Shown: positions 55,230 through 64,000 of the stretch, piece after piece
Layout of the letters: the number at the start of each line of letters is the position of its first letter
Position numbering within the stretch: position 1 is the first letter of the stretch
Source: G963708235 sp963708235
GTDB lineage: Bacteria > Actinomycetota > Acidimicrobiia > Spongiisociales > UBA5794
Direction: 5' to 3'
NCBI GenBank assembly: GCA_963708235.1
Contig: OY970200.1
Coordinates: 3,676,381 to 3,740,380 of the forward strand
DNA length: 64,000 nucleotides
Made by a program: the position numbers and the translations under genes
Notes under the pieces: generated by a model
Databases searched by the model: none
What the model was told of the DNA's origin: nothing
What the model saw: the letters and a program-made list of their open reading frames with translations, nothing else

Positions 55230-56111
55230 TCAGGCCCAGCGCCGGCGGAAGCGGCCGAGGCTCACGATGCCCAAGCCCAGCCAGAGCAGGGCGCTGGGCC
55301 CCTGTGGGGCTCAACCCGGCGCTTGCTTGGCAGCCGGTCTCGCTTGAATCGTCCGAGTCTTGCGGCGGGACGTCGTTGGAGGTCTGCCCGCCCGTCGACG
55401 GCACGCCGTTTGCGCCGCCCGTGACCGCTCCACCGGCTGCCACCGCACCGCCGGCCGCCAACGTGCCGCCGGTCGCCAACGTACCGCCGGTCGCCAACGT
55501 ACCGCCGGTACCGCCCGTGCCTGAGCACCACCCGCGCCCACGGTACCGCCGCCGCTCGTCGCAACTCCACCGGTGCCGCCGGATGGGCTGACGACGCCGC
55601 CTTCGATGACCAGATACCGCGCACTGGTAGTAGATGTCGTTGCCGTCACCCCAGGGAGCCTTGTCCTTCATCACCTGGATGAGCTGCAGCGTGCAGGTAG
55701 GACACGGCGCGTCGGGCAACGTGAGCTGCTGCTCGTACTGGGTGCCGTTGGGCCCTCCCGTGTCCACGATGCCGTCCTCCAGCACGGTCGGTCCGCCGCT
55801 CGTGTCCTCGAAGCCAGTGGGGTTCACGAACTCGGCGTCGCTGGCCGCGAGTGAGATACGAAAGTGCGACGGATGGTTGACCGTTTCCGTCCAGCGCACG
55901 GTGATGGTTTCGCCCGCCTGGTAGGTGGTGATGAGAGGCGGGATCGCTCGTGCGTGCGTCGCCCGATTGGAGGCCGCAGGGACCGAACTTCAGATCGTCC
56001 GCCTGGGTGTCTCGGCGCGGGCTCGAGGAGCGTGATGTGAGCCGTCGCGACGCTCGCGGTGCTCGCGACGAAGAGGGCCGGAAGCAACCAGGCTGCGGGG
56101 CGGCGAATCAT
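55230..56111 (-). CDS. LPMO-like secreted protein with C-terminal sorting tail
   Basis: ATG at 56111. Signal peptide AAWLLPALFVASTASVATA is followed directly by HITLLEPAPR: an N-terminal His after cleavage is the copper-brace residue of lytic polysaccharide monooxygenases. Core: VRWTETVNHPSHFRISLA and PCPTCTLQLIQVMKD. It is followed by a Gly/Thr/Ala linker (TGGTLATGGTLAAGG) and a tail with Cys, hydrophobic ALLWLGLGIVSLG and RFRRRW, a MYXO-CTERM-type anchor. At least three indels break the frame. I recall this as the SCE4755-type family of myxobacteria. Confidence 0.75.
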
Positions 56112-56275
56112 GGGACCCACTCTCTGCCACCATTTGCGGTGTCTTGGGCTTAATCTCCCGCGCTGGATTAGTAGCCAAAAACAGCCACTTCTTCGAGCGC
56201 GATCGAATTGTTCCAGTCAGCCTGAGTGCTTCTCACCGGCCAAAACCTGCGTGAAGGGTCTCCGCAGATTCGCCC

Positions 56276-57040
56276 TCAGCGCTTCGCCGCGCACTCGCCG
56301 AGGCTCACGACTGCCTGTGTCGCGTCGCCGCCCACGGCGAGCTGCACGCTGCGTCCGCCCATCTTCAGAGGCTCGTCCCTCTTCATGCGGTCGGGGTGCA
56401 CGCCGCTCGCGCGCGTCGTGACTTCCTGCCAAGGAATGCCGGGAGCGGCCACGATGGCGAGGCACACGGGCGGGCCCGCGTCGTTCTGCTTGCGGTACGT
56501 GAACGTGAACTTCTCGGCGCCGTACTCGGCGGAAAGCTGGGTGTCCGTCTTCGTCAGTTTGAGATGATGCGACTCGAAGTACTTCGACGCAAGCGGCCAA
56601 GGCATCTCGGCGATTGCGGACCGCTGCACTTGATGAGCGTCTTGGTCGCGCCGTGCTCGTAGCCTTGCCCCTTGGGGGACAGCTCGGGTCGCCGCTCTTT
56701 TGAAACGCGCCAGCTCGTCTGCGGTGAGCGGTGTGCGCTTGGTGCGGCCCGCGCGTTTCACGAGCGCGTCGTGCTGCGCTTGGATTTGGGCGCGCGCTTT
56801 GACCAAGTTGTCGACCTCGCCGCTGCGCTGCGCCGCCTTGCACGCGTCGAGGGCACCGTCGACGGCGCGTAGGCTCTCGCTCACGCTGTCGATGGACGAG
56901 CCATCGATGCCGAGGACCACCTTTTGCGACGAGTCGTATTCCGCCTTGCAGCGCTGAGTCTCCGGGCTGTTGCAACCAAGCAGCAGCGCGCACGAAAGCG
57001 CCGAGAAGCCCCAGCTCCGTCCAACCCGACCGCTCCGCAT
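56276..57040 (-). CDS. Lipoprotein of unknown function
   Basis: About 254 residues. Lipobox LLLGC at about residue 20-24. Then a helical region (EVDNLVKARAQIQAQHDALV) and a C-terminal alpha/beta part (SAEYGAEKFTFTYRKQND; APGIPWQEVTTRASGV). Two nearly compensating indels near 56610 and 56690 garble the middle: the true frame there reads LSPKGQGYEHGATKTLIKCS. Function unknown. Confidence 0.65.
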   Translation of the reverse strand: MRSGRVGRSWGFSALSCALLLGCNSPETQRCKAEYDSSQKVVLGIDGSSIDSVSESLRAVDGALDACKAAQRSGEVDNLVKARAQIQAQHDALVKRAGRTKRTPLTADELARFKRAATRAVPQGARLRARRDQDAHQVQRSAIAEMPWPLASKYFESHHLKLTKTDTQLSAEYGAEKFTFTYRKQNDAGPPVCLAIVAAPGIPWQEVTTRASGVHPDRMKRDEPLKMGGRSVQLAVGGDATQAVVSLGECAAKR

Positions 57041-57079
57041 GGCCCGGAGCCTACGCGATGGTGGGTTGGGCCGCGCGCC

Positions 57080-57112
57080 AAAAAAAACGCCCCGTCCGGA
57101 AGACGGGGCGTT
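57080..57112 (-). terminator. Intrinsic terminator
   Basis: 11-bp stem AACGCCCCGTC/GACGGGGCGTT, 5-base loop, then eight U on the minus-strand transcript. Downstream of the lipoprotein gene at 57142-57966. Confidence 0.88.
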
Positions 57113-57141
57113 CTTGTGTGTCGGGTTTCCGAGGGGTTAGC

Positions 57142-57966
57142 TCAGGGGTTGGCGCCGCCCATGCCGCCCGCGCCGCCCATGCCGTCGTCCACCCACGCCT
57201 GGATGTCGCCGACGCAGAAGTCGAACACGGTACCGGTGCAGCCTCATTGCTCGCCACCTGGAACTGGATGTCCTTGAGCTTCGTGGCGTCGAACGTAATG
57301 CAACCCGCCGGCTGGTCTGCGCACCAGCTACCCTGCGCGAGATTGCTCCACAAGAGAGTGTTCTCGCCGTTGACGACGGTCTTCTTCTCGGGGTTCGCGC
57401 TGTCGACGAGGTTTCGTTGTGAAGAAGGCGTTGTTCGGGTCGACGGTGGTGGTGACGCCCACGCGGAGCTCGCCAGTGGGCACGCCCTCCAGGGTGAACG
57501 AGAAGCCATCGTAGGCGCTCGCATCGAACGGAGGCGCAGTGGGATTGGCCACGACATGAACCAGCTGCACGGCGATGCCGGCGCCCCAAGACAACGACCA
57601 CATCATGTCGACGACCTGAGCTGCCTGTCCCGTGCTACTTTCGCCCTGCTCCGGGTTGGTCAGGGCGACGGTGCTGCCGCCCATGTCGAAGTAGTTGTAC
57701 GTGCCGAGGCCGACATCGAGGCCAGCCATCGTGGCAGGGAAGTAGGTGTCGACGTTGGTCGTGCCGCCGGTGCTGGTCGTGCCGCCGGTGCTGGTCGTGC
57801 CGCCGGTGCTGGTCGAGCCGCCGGTGCTGGTCGTGCCGCCGGTGCTGGTCGTGCCGCCGGTCGCGTTGTTGTTGTTTTTGGTGCCGCCGGAATCGTCCGA
57901 GCAAGCAACGGCGGCAACAAGGAGGGAGGCGGTCAGAACGGGGAGAATCAAGTGTCGAGTGCGCAT
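57142..57966 (-). CDS. Lipoprotein with Gly/Thr linker and beta-sandwich domain
   Basis: ATG at 57966. Signal peptide ending LLVAAVACSDD (lipobox Cys ~22), a linker of TGGTTS repeats (about 30-66), then a beta-sandwich of ~195 residues: TYNYFDMGGSTVAL, AYDGFSFTLEGVPTGELRVG and DIQFQVASNEA, resembling carbohydrate-binding modules in myxobacterial surface proteins. Indels near 57410 and 57240; the true end is IQAWVDDGMGG and GANP with the stop at 57142. Confidence 0.72.
57755..57865 (-). repeat. 18-base tandem repeat coding TGGTTS
   Basis: About six near-identical 18-base units (core GTGCTGGTCGTGCCGCCG on the plus strand), one with Ser for Thr. DNA identity between units is high, so recent expansion or contraction is likely. 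Confidence 0.85.
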
Positions 57967-58084
57967 GGCCGGGCCTTTTACCACGGCGCCTGGTCTCTGG
58001 GGAGATAGATTGGCGCCCTGCCTGCGCGCGGCCGCTTCCGGGATGACGGGAGGCGCCCGGCTCTGATAGAAACCCGGCGCCCCC

Positions 58085-59156
58085 ATGAAAGCCAACATCG
58101 TCCTCCTGCCCGGTGACGGAATCGGTCCCGAAATCGTCCGCGAAGCCGCAGAGCGTCCTCGAGGCGGTCGCCGCGAAGTTCGGCCACGACCTTCTCGCTT
58201 CGAAGAGCACCTGATCGGCGGCATCGCCATCGATCGAGACCGGCGAGCCGCTCCGCGACGCCACGCTCGCCGCCTGCAAGAAGGCCGACGCGGTGCTGCT
58301 CGGCGCCGTCGGCGGCCCGAAGTGGGACGACCCGCAGCGCCAAGGTCGCGCCCCGAGCAGGGCCTGCTCGCCATCCGCAAGGGCCTCGGCCTGTTCGCCA
58401 ACCTGCGCCCGGTGAAGACGCTACCCGGCGCTCGCTCGACGTCGTCGCCGCTCAAGCCCGAGCGCGTCGCGGGCGTCGACCTGCTCGTCGTGCGCGAGCT
58501 CACCGGCGGCCTCTACTTCGGCAAGCAGACCGCGAGAGCGCCGGCGAGCGGCCGAGCGCGCCGTCGACACGCTCGACTACACCGAGGACGAGATCCGGCG
58601 CATCGTCGCGCTCGCCTTCGAGCTCGCGCGCGGCCGGCGCAAGAAGCGTGACCTCGGTCGACAAGGCCAACGTGCTCGAGTCGTCGCGGCTGTGGCGCGA
58701 GGTCGCGACCGAGGTCGGCGCAGGAGTACCCCGACGTCGAGCTCGAGCACCAGCTCGTCGACTCGTGCGCGATGCGCCTGGTCACCGCGCCGCGGCAGCT
58801 TCGACGTGATCGTCACCGAGAACATGTTCGGCGACATCCTGACGGACGAGGCCGCGGTGCTCACCGGCTCGCTCGGCCTGCTGCCCGAGCGCCTCGCTCG
58901 GCGAGGGCACGCTCGGCCTGTACGAGCCGATCCACGGCTCGGCGCCGGACATCGCCGGCAAGGGCATCGCGAACCCGCTCGGCACGATCCTGAGCGCCGC
59001 GATGCTGCTGCGGCACTCGCTCGGGCTCGAGGCCGAGGCCAAGGCCATCGAGAAGGCCGTGGAGAAGACGCTGCAGAGCGGCATGCGCACGCGCGACCTC
59101 GGCGGCGCCGCGGCCAATACGAGCAGGTCGGCGCCGCGGTGCTCAGTCACCTCTGA
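58085..59156 (+). CDS. leuB: 3-Isopropylmalate dehydrogenase, many frameshifts
   Basis: Oxidative decarboxylation of 3-isopropylmalate in leucine synthesis. Recognisable in three frames: ANIVLLPGDGIGPEIVREA (start), GLFANLRPVKTLPG, VDLLVVRELTGGLYFG, FDVIVTENMFGDILTDEA, YEPIHGSAPDIAGKGIANP and the end EQVGAAVLSHL. The span of 1,072 bases equals a normal ~355-residue LeuB, so nothing large is missing; about a dozen single-base indels lie within it. Real gene, bad sequence. Confidence 0.9.
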
Positions 59157-59342
59157 ATTCGACGAGCATCACCCCGCCGCGCCCACAGACGCCGCGCTCC
59201 TCACGGGCGCGGCGTCCGCATTTCGGGGGGACGGCCCCGGCACCAGGTGGCCTGAGACTGCTCCTTCATGTGGGCCCCCTTTCGCCAGCGCGCCCCTTCG
59301 CGTTAGAGAACAATCTGGCCGGGTCTCCTTTTCCGTGCGGCA

Positions 59343-60285
59343 GCGCTGACCGACGTCGGTCTCGTGCGCACCCACAACGAGGACTTTGCCTCGGTGCGTG
59401 ACGATCTCGGCCTGTACCTGGTGGCCGACGGCGCGGGTGGCCACGAGTCCGGCGACGTGGCTGCTGCGCTCGCCGTGCGCTCGGTAGGTAACTACGTCGG
59501 CGCCACGGTGCGCGCGACCCACGAGCGCCCGGATTTCGACCGACTGGGTGTTCCGCATCAGGCCAAGCGCCTCTCGAGCGCCGTCCACAAGGCCAACCGC
59601 GACGTGCTCGAAATTGCCAGGACGAGCGCGAGCCATCGCGGCATGGGCACCACCTTGGTGGCGCTGCTGCACGCGCCGCGCACTGGCCTGCTGCACGTGG
59701 CGCACGTCGGGGACAGCCGTTGCTACCGCCTGCGCGGCGGAGATCTCGAGCTGCTCACCGAAGACCACGCCATCGCCCAGGATCTGCTCGAGCAGCGCCC
59801 GGATCTGGACGACTCGGTGCTCGAGCGCCTGCCGAGAGGCGTCGTCACTCGTGCGCTCGGTATGACGGAGGAGGCGTTCCGCGTCAGCGTGCGAACGCTG
59901 GTGCCCCGCGCTGGTGACCGTTATCTCTTGTGTAGCGATGGTCTGAGCACCCCGGTCGGCACGCTCGACCTCGCGCATGCCCTCGCGCAGCCCGAATCAC
60001 CAGACATGGTTGCTCACCTGCTCGTCGAGCTCGCCTACGATTGAGGCGCGCCGACAACGTCGCCGTCGTCGTGGTCGACTGCGAGCTCCGCTTCGAGGAG
60101 GACGAGGCGCCCACCACGCCTTGGGACAAAGAGCCGAGCTTCCGCCTCCGCCCGCCGTGCCTCACGAAACATCCCAGCCCGAGCTTCTCATTACGGGCAT
60201 AGAGGAGTTCACTACCGGCGCGGACGTAGCCAGCGACTCGTTCCTCGAAGGTCTGGTCCGCGTGCGCAAGGCTCACGAAAAATGA
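59343..60285 (+). CDS. PP2C-type protein phosphatase
   Basis: Mn/Mg-dependent Ser/Thr phosphatase domain: TDVGLVRTHNED at the start (the first metal Asp), YLVADGAGGHESG, RGMGTTLVALL, HVGDSRCYRLRGG, LCSDGLS. The start codon is unclear (GTG at 59364 would cut into the first motif), probably because of an indel near 59340. After YD at 60041 an indel moves the frame to DNVAVVVVDCELRFEED and a C-terminal tail ending GLVRVRKAHEK at 60285. Stop overlaps truD start (ATGA). Myxobacteria use many such phosphatases against their Ser/Thr kinases. Confidence 0.85.
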
Positions 60286-61362
60286 CTCTCCATGTCCCGC
60301 CGCTCCTCACCGAAGAGCTGGCGCCCGTCGGCGGTCGCATCGGACCCGAGCTAGAGCACTTCGTCGTCGAGGAGCTTCCGCTCTACGAGGCCAGCGGCGA
60401 AGGCGACCACTGGTACGCTTTCATCGAGAAGCGCGGGCTCACGACGCAGGACATGAACTTTGCCGTTTCGCGTGCTTCGGGCGCGCGCGCCTCGGACATC
60501 GGCTGCGCCGGCATGAAAGACAAGCAGGGCGTCACGCGCCAGTGGATTTCCGTGCCGGGTCAGGCGCCGGAGCCCGCCGCTTGGCAGCTTCCCGACGCGG
60601 TGCGAGTGCTGTCGCAGTCGCGTCACAAAAACAAGCTGCGCACGGGGCACTGCGCGCCAATCGCTTTCGCATCACGCTGGTAGAAGTCCCCAGTGACGGC
60701 CTCGCCCACGCGGCGCCCATCGTGGAGCGCCTGCGCGCGGAAGGCTTGCCCAACTACTTCGGTCCCCAACGCTTCGGTCGCCAGGGTCGCAGCTTCGAGC
60801 AAGCGCTCGCTTGGCTCAGGCAGGGCCAAGATTCGAACGGCGGAGGCGCGCCGGGCAGCGGCCGCGGCCAGAAGCGCGGCCCCAAGGCTCGCTTCGAGAA
60901 CAAGCTCTTGCCGAGCGTGCTGCAGTCGGACGTGTTCAATCGCTACCTGAGCGCGCGTTTGGCACGTCCCGAAGCGTTGCTGGCGGGTGAGGTCGTGCGC
61001 CTCGAAGGCTCCGCGAAGGTGTTCACGGTCGAGGATCCGGAAAAGGAGCTGCCCCGCCTCCAGCAGGGCGACATCCACCTGACTGGACCCATGGTGGGAC
61101 CGAAAACCGTACATGCCGCCGCAGAAGCGGGCCGGATGGAGGATGCTGCGCTCGCCGAGCTCGGACTTTCCGAACCCGAGCTGCTGCGCCTGGCCGACGC
61201 GGCTCCCGGCACTCGGCGCGATTTGCGCGTAAGCCTGGAGGAAATCGCGGTCGAGCCCGGGGAAGCGGGAGAGCTGGTCCTCTCGTTCGTGTTCCTGCCG
61301 GAGGGTTCGCGACCCAGCTCCTGCGCGAGCTGACTCGCAGTCCCTGGCTCGAACCGCGCTGA
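60282..61362 (+). CDS. truD: tRNA pseudouridine(13) synthase TruD, frameshifted
   Basis: TruD fold modifies U13 of tRNA. IGPELEHFVVEELPLYEASG, then GCAGMKDKQGVTRQWISV (with the catalytic Asp of GxKDxxxxTxQ), LPNYFGPQRFGRQGRS and LSARLARPEALL are all family motifs. Indels near 60650 and 61308 break it; the natural end is TRSPWLEPR at 61362. Restored ~360 residues. Confidence 0.9.
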
Positions 61363-61369
61363 TTTGCCA

Positions 61370-61392
61370 GGAGGGTCTGGTGCAGACCCTCC
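61370..61392 (+). terminator. Hairpin after truD
   Basis: 10-bp perfect stem GGAGGGTCTG/CAGACCCTCC with a 3-base loop, eight bases past the truD stop. No U-run. Confidence 0.6.
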
Positions 61393-61593
61393 CCCTAGAA
61401 ATGAGATTTCAGGGGCCCCCTCCCACCTCCGGCCGCACCTCGCACCTTCGCGGGCTCGGTGCTTGCCGCTGCGCGCGGGGCCCCAGCCCCGCTTGCTTGC
61501 TGCGCGCTGGCGGTGTGCTTTGACGGGTTAGGGTGGGACCTCCCGGCTGCACCTTCTTGCCCTGCGAGTCCGCTCTGGCGCATCGTATCCGGT

Positions 61594-62477
61594 ATGCGTC
61601 TCGGGCTCTTGTTCTGCGGGGTCGCCTTGTTCGGCTGCGCCGCGCACGCGCCCGGCTCCGCCGTCGGCCGCGCGGCCCAGGGCGAACGCCCGTCAGGCTC
61701 CGGGCTGGCCCTCGGCGACTGGAGCTCGAAGCGCGACAAAGAGCTCGCTCGATCCCCGCGGGGCGGCTCGGCGGATCGCCTGGCCAAAGACACGCACGAA
61801 GCGGCTGCGACTGATTCCCTCGAACCGGACGCGGAGGCAGCTCGCGCCGGCAAGCGTCACCCCACCGGCACACCCGAGCCCGCCCAGGCGCTTTCGCGCG
61901 CGGGCGAGCGCTGCCTCGCCGAGCTCACGGCAAAGAAAGTGCGTTTCCGGAGCTTGGGGAACGACCGGGTATCGAGACGCCCGTGCGCATCGATGGCTCC
62001 GTAGGCGGCGTGACGTACTTCGCTCACGGGCTCCAACTCATCGTCGACTGCCGCATGGTCTCACCCTCTCAGCATTGCTCCGCTGCTCACGCGCCACGGC
62101 GTCACGCGCGTGAGGTTCTCTGGCGCGTACGTGTATCGCCTGACGCGGCACGGCAAGCTCAGTTTGCACGCCAACGGCCTAGCGCTCGACATTCACGAGC
62201 TGACGACCACCCAGGGCACGAAGTACGAAGTCGAGCACGACTTTGCGCGCGCCGTTGGCTGCGGAAAAAACATCCCCTTCGTCAACCGCGTGGCCTGCGA
62301 TCTTCGCGAAACGGCGCTCTTTCGAGGCTCATCACGCCCGACTACGACGCGGACCACAAGGACCACCTGCACCTCGGCATCCCGCGTCTGGCAACGACGC
62401 CCACCACGCTCGCGCAAAGCTCCGCACACGCGGCCGTCACGCCGCGCGCCAGCACACCGACACGAATCCCCCGGTGA
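61594..62477 (+). CDS. Extensin-like/D,D-peptidase-fold lipoprotein
   Basis: ATG at 61594; LLFCGVALFGCAAHAPG is a lipobox. After a disordered ~75 residues the extensin-like C-terminal domain begins (AGERCLAEL), with SLHANGLALDIHEL (His and Asp zinc ligands) and DYDADHKDHLHLGIP (final HxH). This is the zinc-peptidase-like fold shared with MepA/VanY relatives. Indels near 61960, 62060 and 62325. A Pro/Thr-rich tail follows. Confidence 0.75.
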
Positions 62478-62644
62478 CACCGAGCCGAACGGCGCCCGAC
62501 CGAGCGGAACCTCCGCCCTCCGCGTCCGCCCAACTGGGCTCACTTCCCGAGGCGCTGCCCGAAGCGCCCTGGCTGGGCGGCCCACGCTAGTGGGCCTGTT
62601 CCACGGGTTTTCGGCGTCTGCGGGCCGTGTTACCGCCCGCATGG

Positions 62645-64000
62645 ATGTCCGAAGGCTCACCGTCACAGACCACGCAGCCCGAGCGGCCTCTTCCACGGGT
62701 GAGCCTCGCGGTTCTTTCGCTCCTGCACGCCATCGTATTCGCGTGGATGGCAGTCGCCTTGCCCTGGCATGCGGCGTACGCCTTCTCGCTGCCGCTCGGC
62801 GGTCTCGCCGCGGCGCACGTCGCGCTCGGCGTGCTGGCGCTGTTCCGCAGGCAGACGGCGCTGCTCGTGCTGTGGGCAGCCGTCGCGTACGTCTCAAGTG
62901 CGCAGGGCTCGCGTTGCTCGGCCTGGAGTCTCCTCAGCACCGGCCTCTACTTGTCGGGGCTGTACGGCGGCGTGGGCCAAGCGGTGGCGGCTGGTCTGAT
63001 CGGTGTCTGGTGCGTCGTCGCGCTCTTCACGCTGCCCATCTCGCTGTGGGGTTTGGCCCTCGGCGCGCGCTTGCCGTTCGGGCTGCCGCGCCCTTGGCTG
63101 GTTGGGGCGCGGGCGGTACCGCCGTGCTGCTGGTGGCCTCTACGTTCTTGGTGAGTCGCAGCGCGCGCGCAGAGTCGGTCGTCGTTGCAAGCGACCCGCG
63201 CCTCATCGAGCTTCTCCGCGGGGCGATCCGACGGCGACACGAAGATGCGCCAGCGGACCAACTAGCAGCGGCGAAAGCTCCGTCTCCAGAGGCGACGCCC
63301 GACCCCGGAGCGCAGTCGGCCAAGCCCAAGACGCGCCCGCGGAAGCGCTCCGACCCAAGGAACGAGGAAAAGACGCGCTACAGCGGCAGGTCGCAAGATG
63401 CGACGAACCCATCTCCACCGAGCGCCTCACGCTGCTCGTCTCGTCGCGTAGCGAGAAGCACACGTGCCTGCAGGCCCGCGACGCCGAGGGGCTCTCTCGC
63501 GCGCTGGGCGCTCACCTCCGCCGGGGCAATTCTCCACCGAAGTCCCTTCGTCTCGAGCTCGTATCGGGCGTGCACCGCTTGAGCTCGGCGCTTCCGCTGC
63601 TCGATGCCTTGAAGCTTCGTCCCGGCCAGGACGGCGTGTGTTCGGCGGAGCGTTGTCTGGCTCCCTGGCAGCTGGTCGCACTCGGTGCCTTCACGAGCTA
63701 TCGCCCGCTCGATGCAGTGGCGGACGCGGGCTTCGGCGTGCGCTTCGACGCGCTCCGTTCCTTGCTCGGAGTCGAAGCAGGCGAAACGCTGGTGCGCATC
63801 GAAACGCGCAGCTTCGCCGCAGACGATGCTCGCTTCGTCGAGCTCGATGTGGAGGACGCCCGAGGCGAGCCGAGTCAAGCCGAGCTCACTCGAGCCTCAC
63901 GGCTCGCATTCGACTACATTGCGCGCGCGCAGGCGGACGACGGACGCTTCCGCTACACGCTCGAGCCGTACAGCGGCGCCAGCGACGATGACGATGCGTC
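62645..64000 (+). CDS. Membrane protein with large C-terminal domain, runs off the end
   Basis: Starts near the ATG at 62645. Residues ~20-150 contain four hydrophobic segments (SLAVLSLLHAIVFAWMAVAL; LLVLWAAVAYVSS; and later). After an indel near 63110 a segment AVLLVASTFLVSRSARAESV and a Pro/Lys-rich linker follow. A second indel near 63410 leads into a soluble part: LTLLVSSRSEKHTCLQARD, GVCSAERCLAPWQLVALGAF, FVELDVEDARGEPSQAELTR, and IARAQADDGRFRYTLEPYSG. The last piece is like the start of an alpha/alpha-barrel domain. The 3' end is cut by the window. Function unknown. Confidence 0.6.

Noticed and set aside
57755..57865. CRISPR-like repeat
   Set aside because: 18-base units without spacers, encoding TGGTTS within a lipoprotein.

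Overview
The window looks like two unrelated genomes joined in one contig. From base 1 to about 54,900 it is high-GC actinobacterial DNA. The closest feel is Acidimicrobiia-type: DUF222/HNH '13E12' protein, Thr/Pro-rich linkers on surface proteins, SLH-like repeats, GTG/TTG starts and many secreted hydrolases. From about 55,000 to 64,000 it is DNA of a myxobacterium-like organism: lipoproteins with Gly/Thr-rich linkers, a lytic polysaccharide monooxygenase-like protein with a Cys/hydrophobic/Arg C-terminal tail, leuB, PP2C phosphatase, truD and an extensin-like protein. The class-level assignments are inferences from gene content; I could not search databases.

Layout. 0.1-5.4 kb: secreted protein, DUF6325-like protein, glutamate decarboxylase with a coupled membrane protein, SHOCT protein. 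5.8-9.5 kb: two surface proteins with Thr/Pro linkers (one an SLH-CapA protein) around a decayed, palindrome-rich spacer. 9.5-10.7 kb: remnants of a VapC toxin and a Fic protein joined head to head. 10.9-17.4 kb: S55-type peptidase, glycerophosphodiesterase, RibD-like reductase, HNH protein. 17.4-29.8 kb: a polyamine/amine utilisation block (class III aminotransferase, GNAT, FAD amine oxidase, MazEF, amidohydrolase, aldehyde dehydrogenase, potDCBA, C45 hydrolase). 30.5-35.1 kb: uracil-DNA glycosylase-family protein and a 1,209-residue amidohydrolase/S41-peptidase fusion. 35.4-38.3 kb: ABC exporter and tRNA-Ile(GAU). 38.9-44.0 kb: a co-directional cluster with an alpha/beta-barrel-like protein, DUF4331, DyP peroxidase, enoyl-CoA hydratase and a sulfite-oxidase-like enzyme. 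44.1-49.9 kb: a Ppx/GppA protein with a CYTH-like N-terminus, small genes, a stand-alone CYTH protein and a P-type ATPase that lacks the usual cation ligands. 50.1-54.9 kb: M23 peptidase, a second class III aminotransferase, an S1 protease, a J-domain protein and a cut-off acidic protein.

How genes may work together (inference). Glutamate decarboxylase, two class III aminotransferases, an FAD amine oxidase, an aldehyde dehydrogenase and a Pot importer would suit putrescine/GABA uptake and conversion towards succinate. The 44-50 kb block puts two CYTH-type domains and a polyphosphate/ppGpp-phosphatase fold beside a divergent P-type ATPase, suggesting a tri- or polyphosphate-linked function.

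Quality. Single-base indels interrupt about 13 sites in potABC, several isolated genes (fic, the ABC ATPase, the 38.9 kb gene, the DyP peroxidase, the J-domain gene) and almost every gene after 55 kb. Codon-level coding signal continues across the breaks, so most look like uncorrected sequencing errors rather than old pseudogenes. Coordinates of such genes are given for the reconstructed gene.
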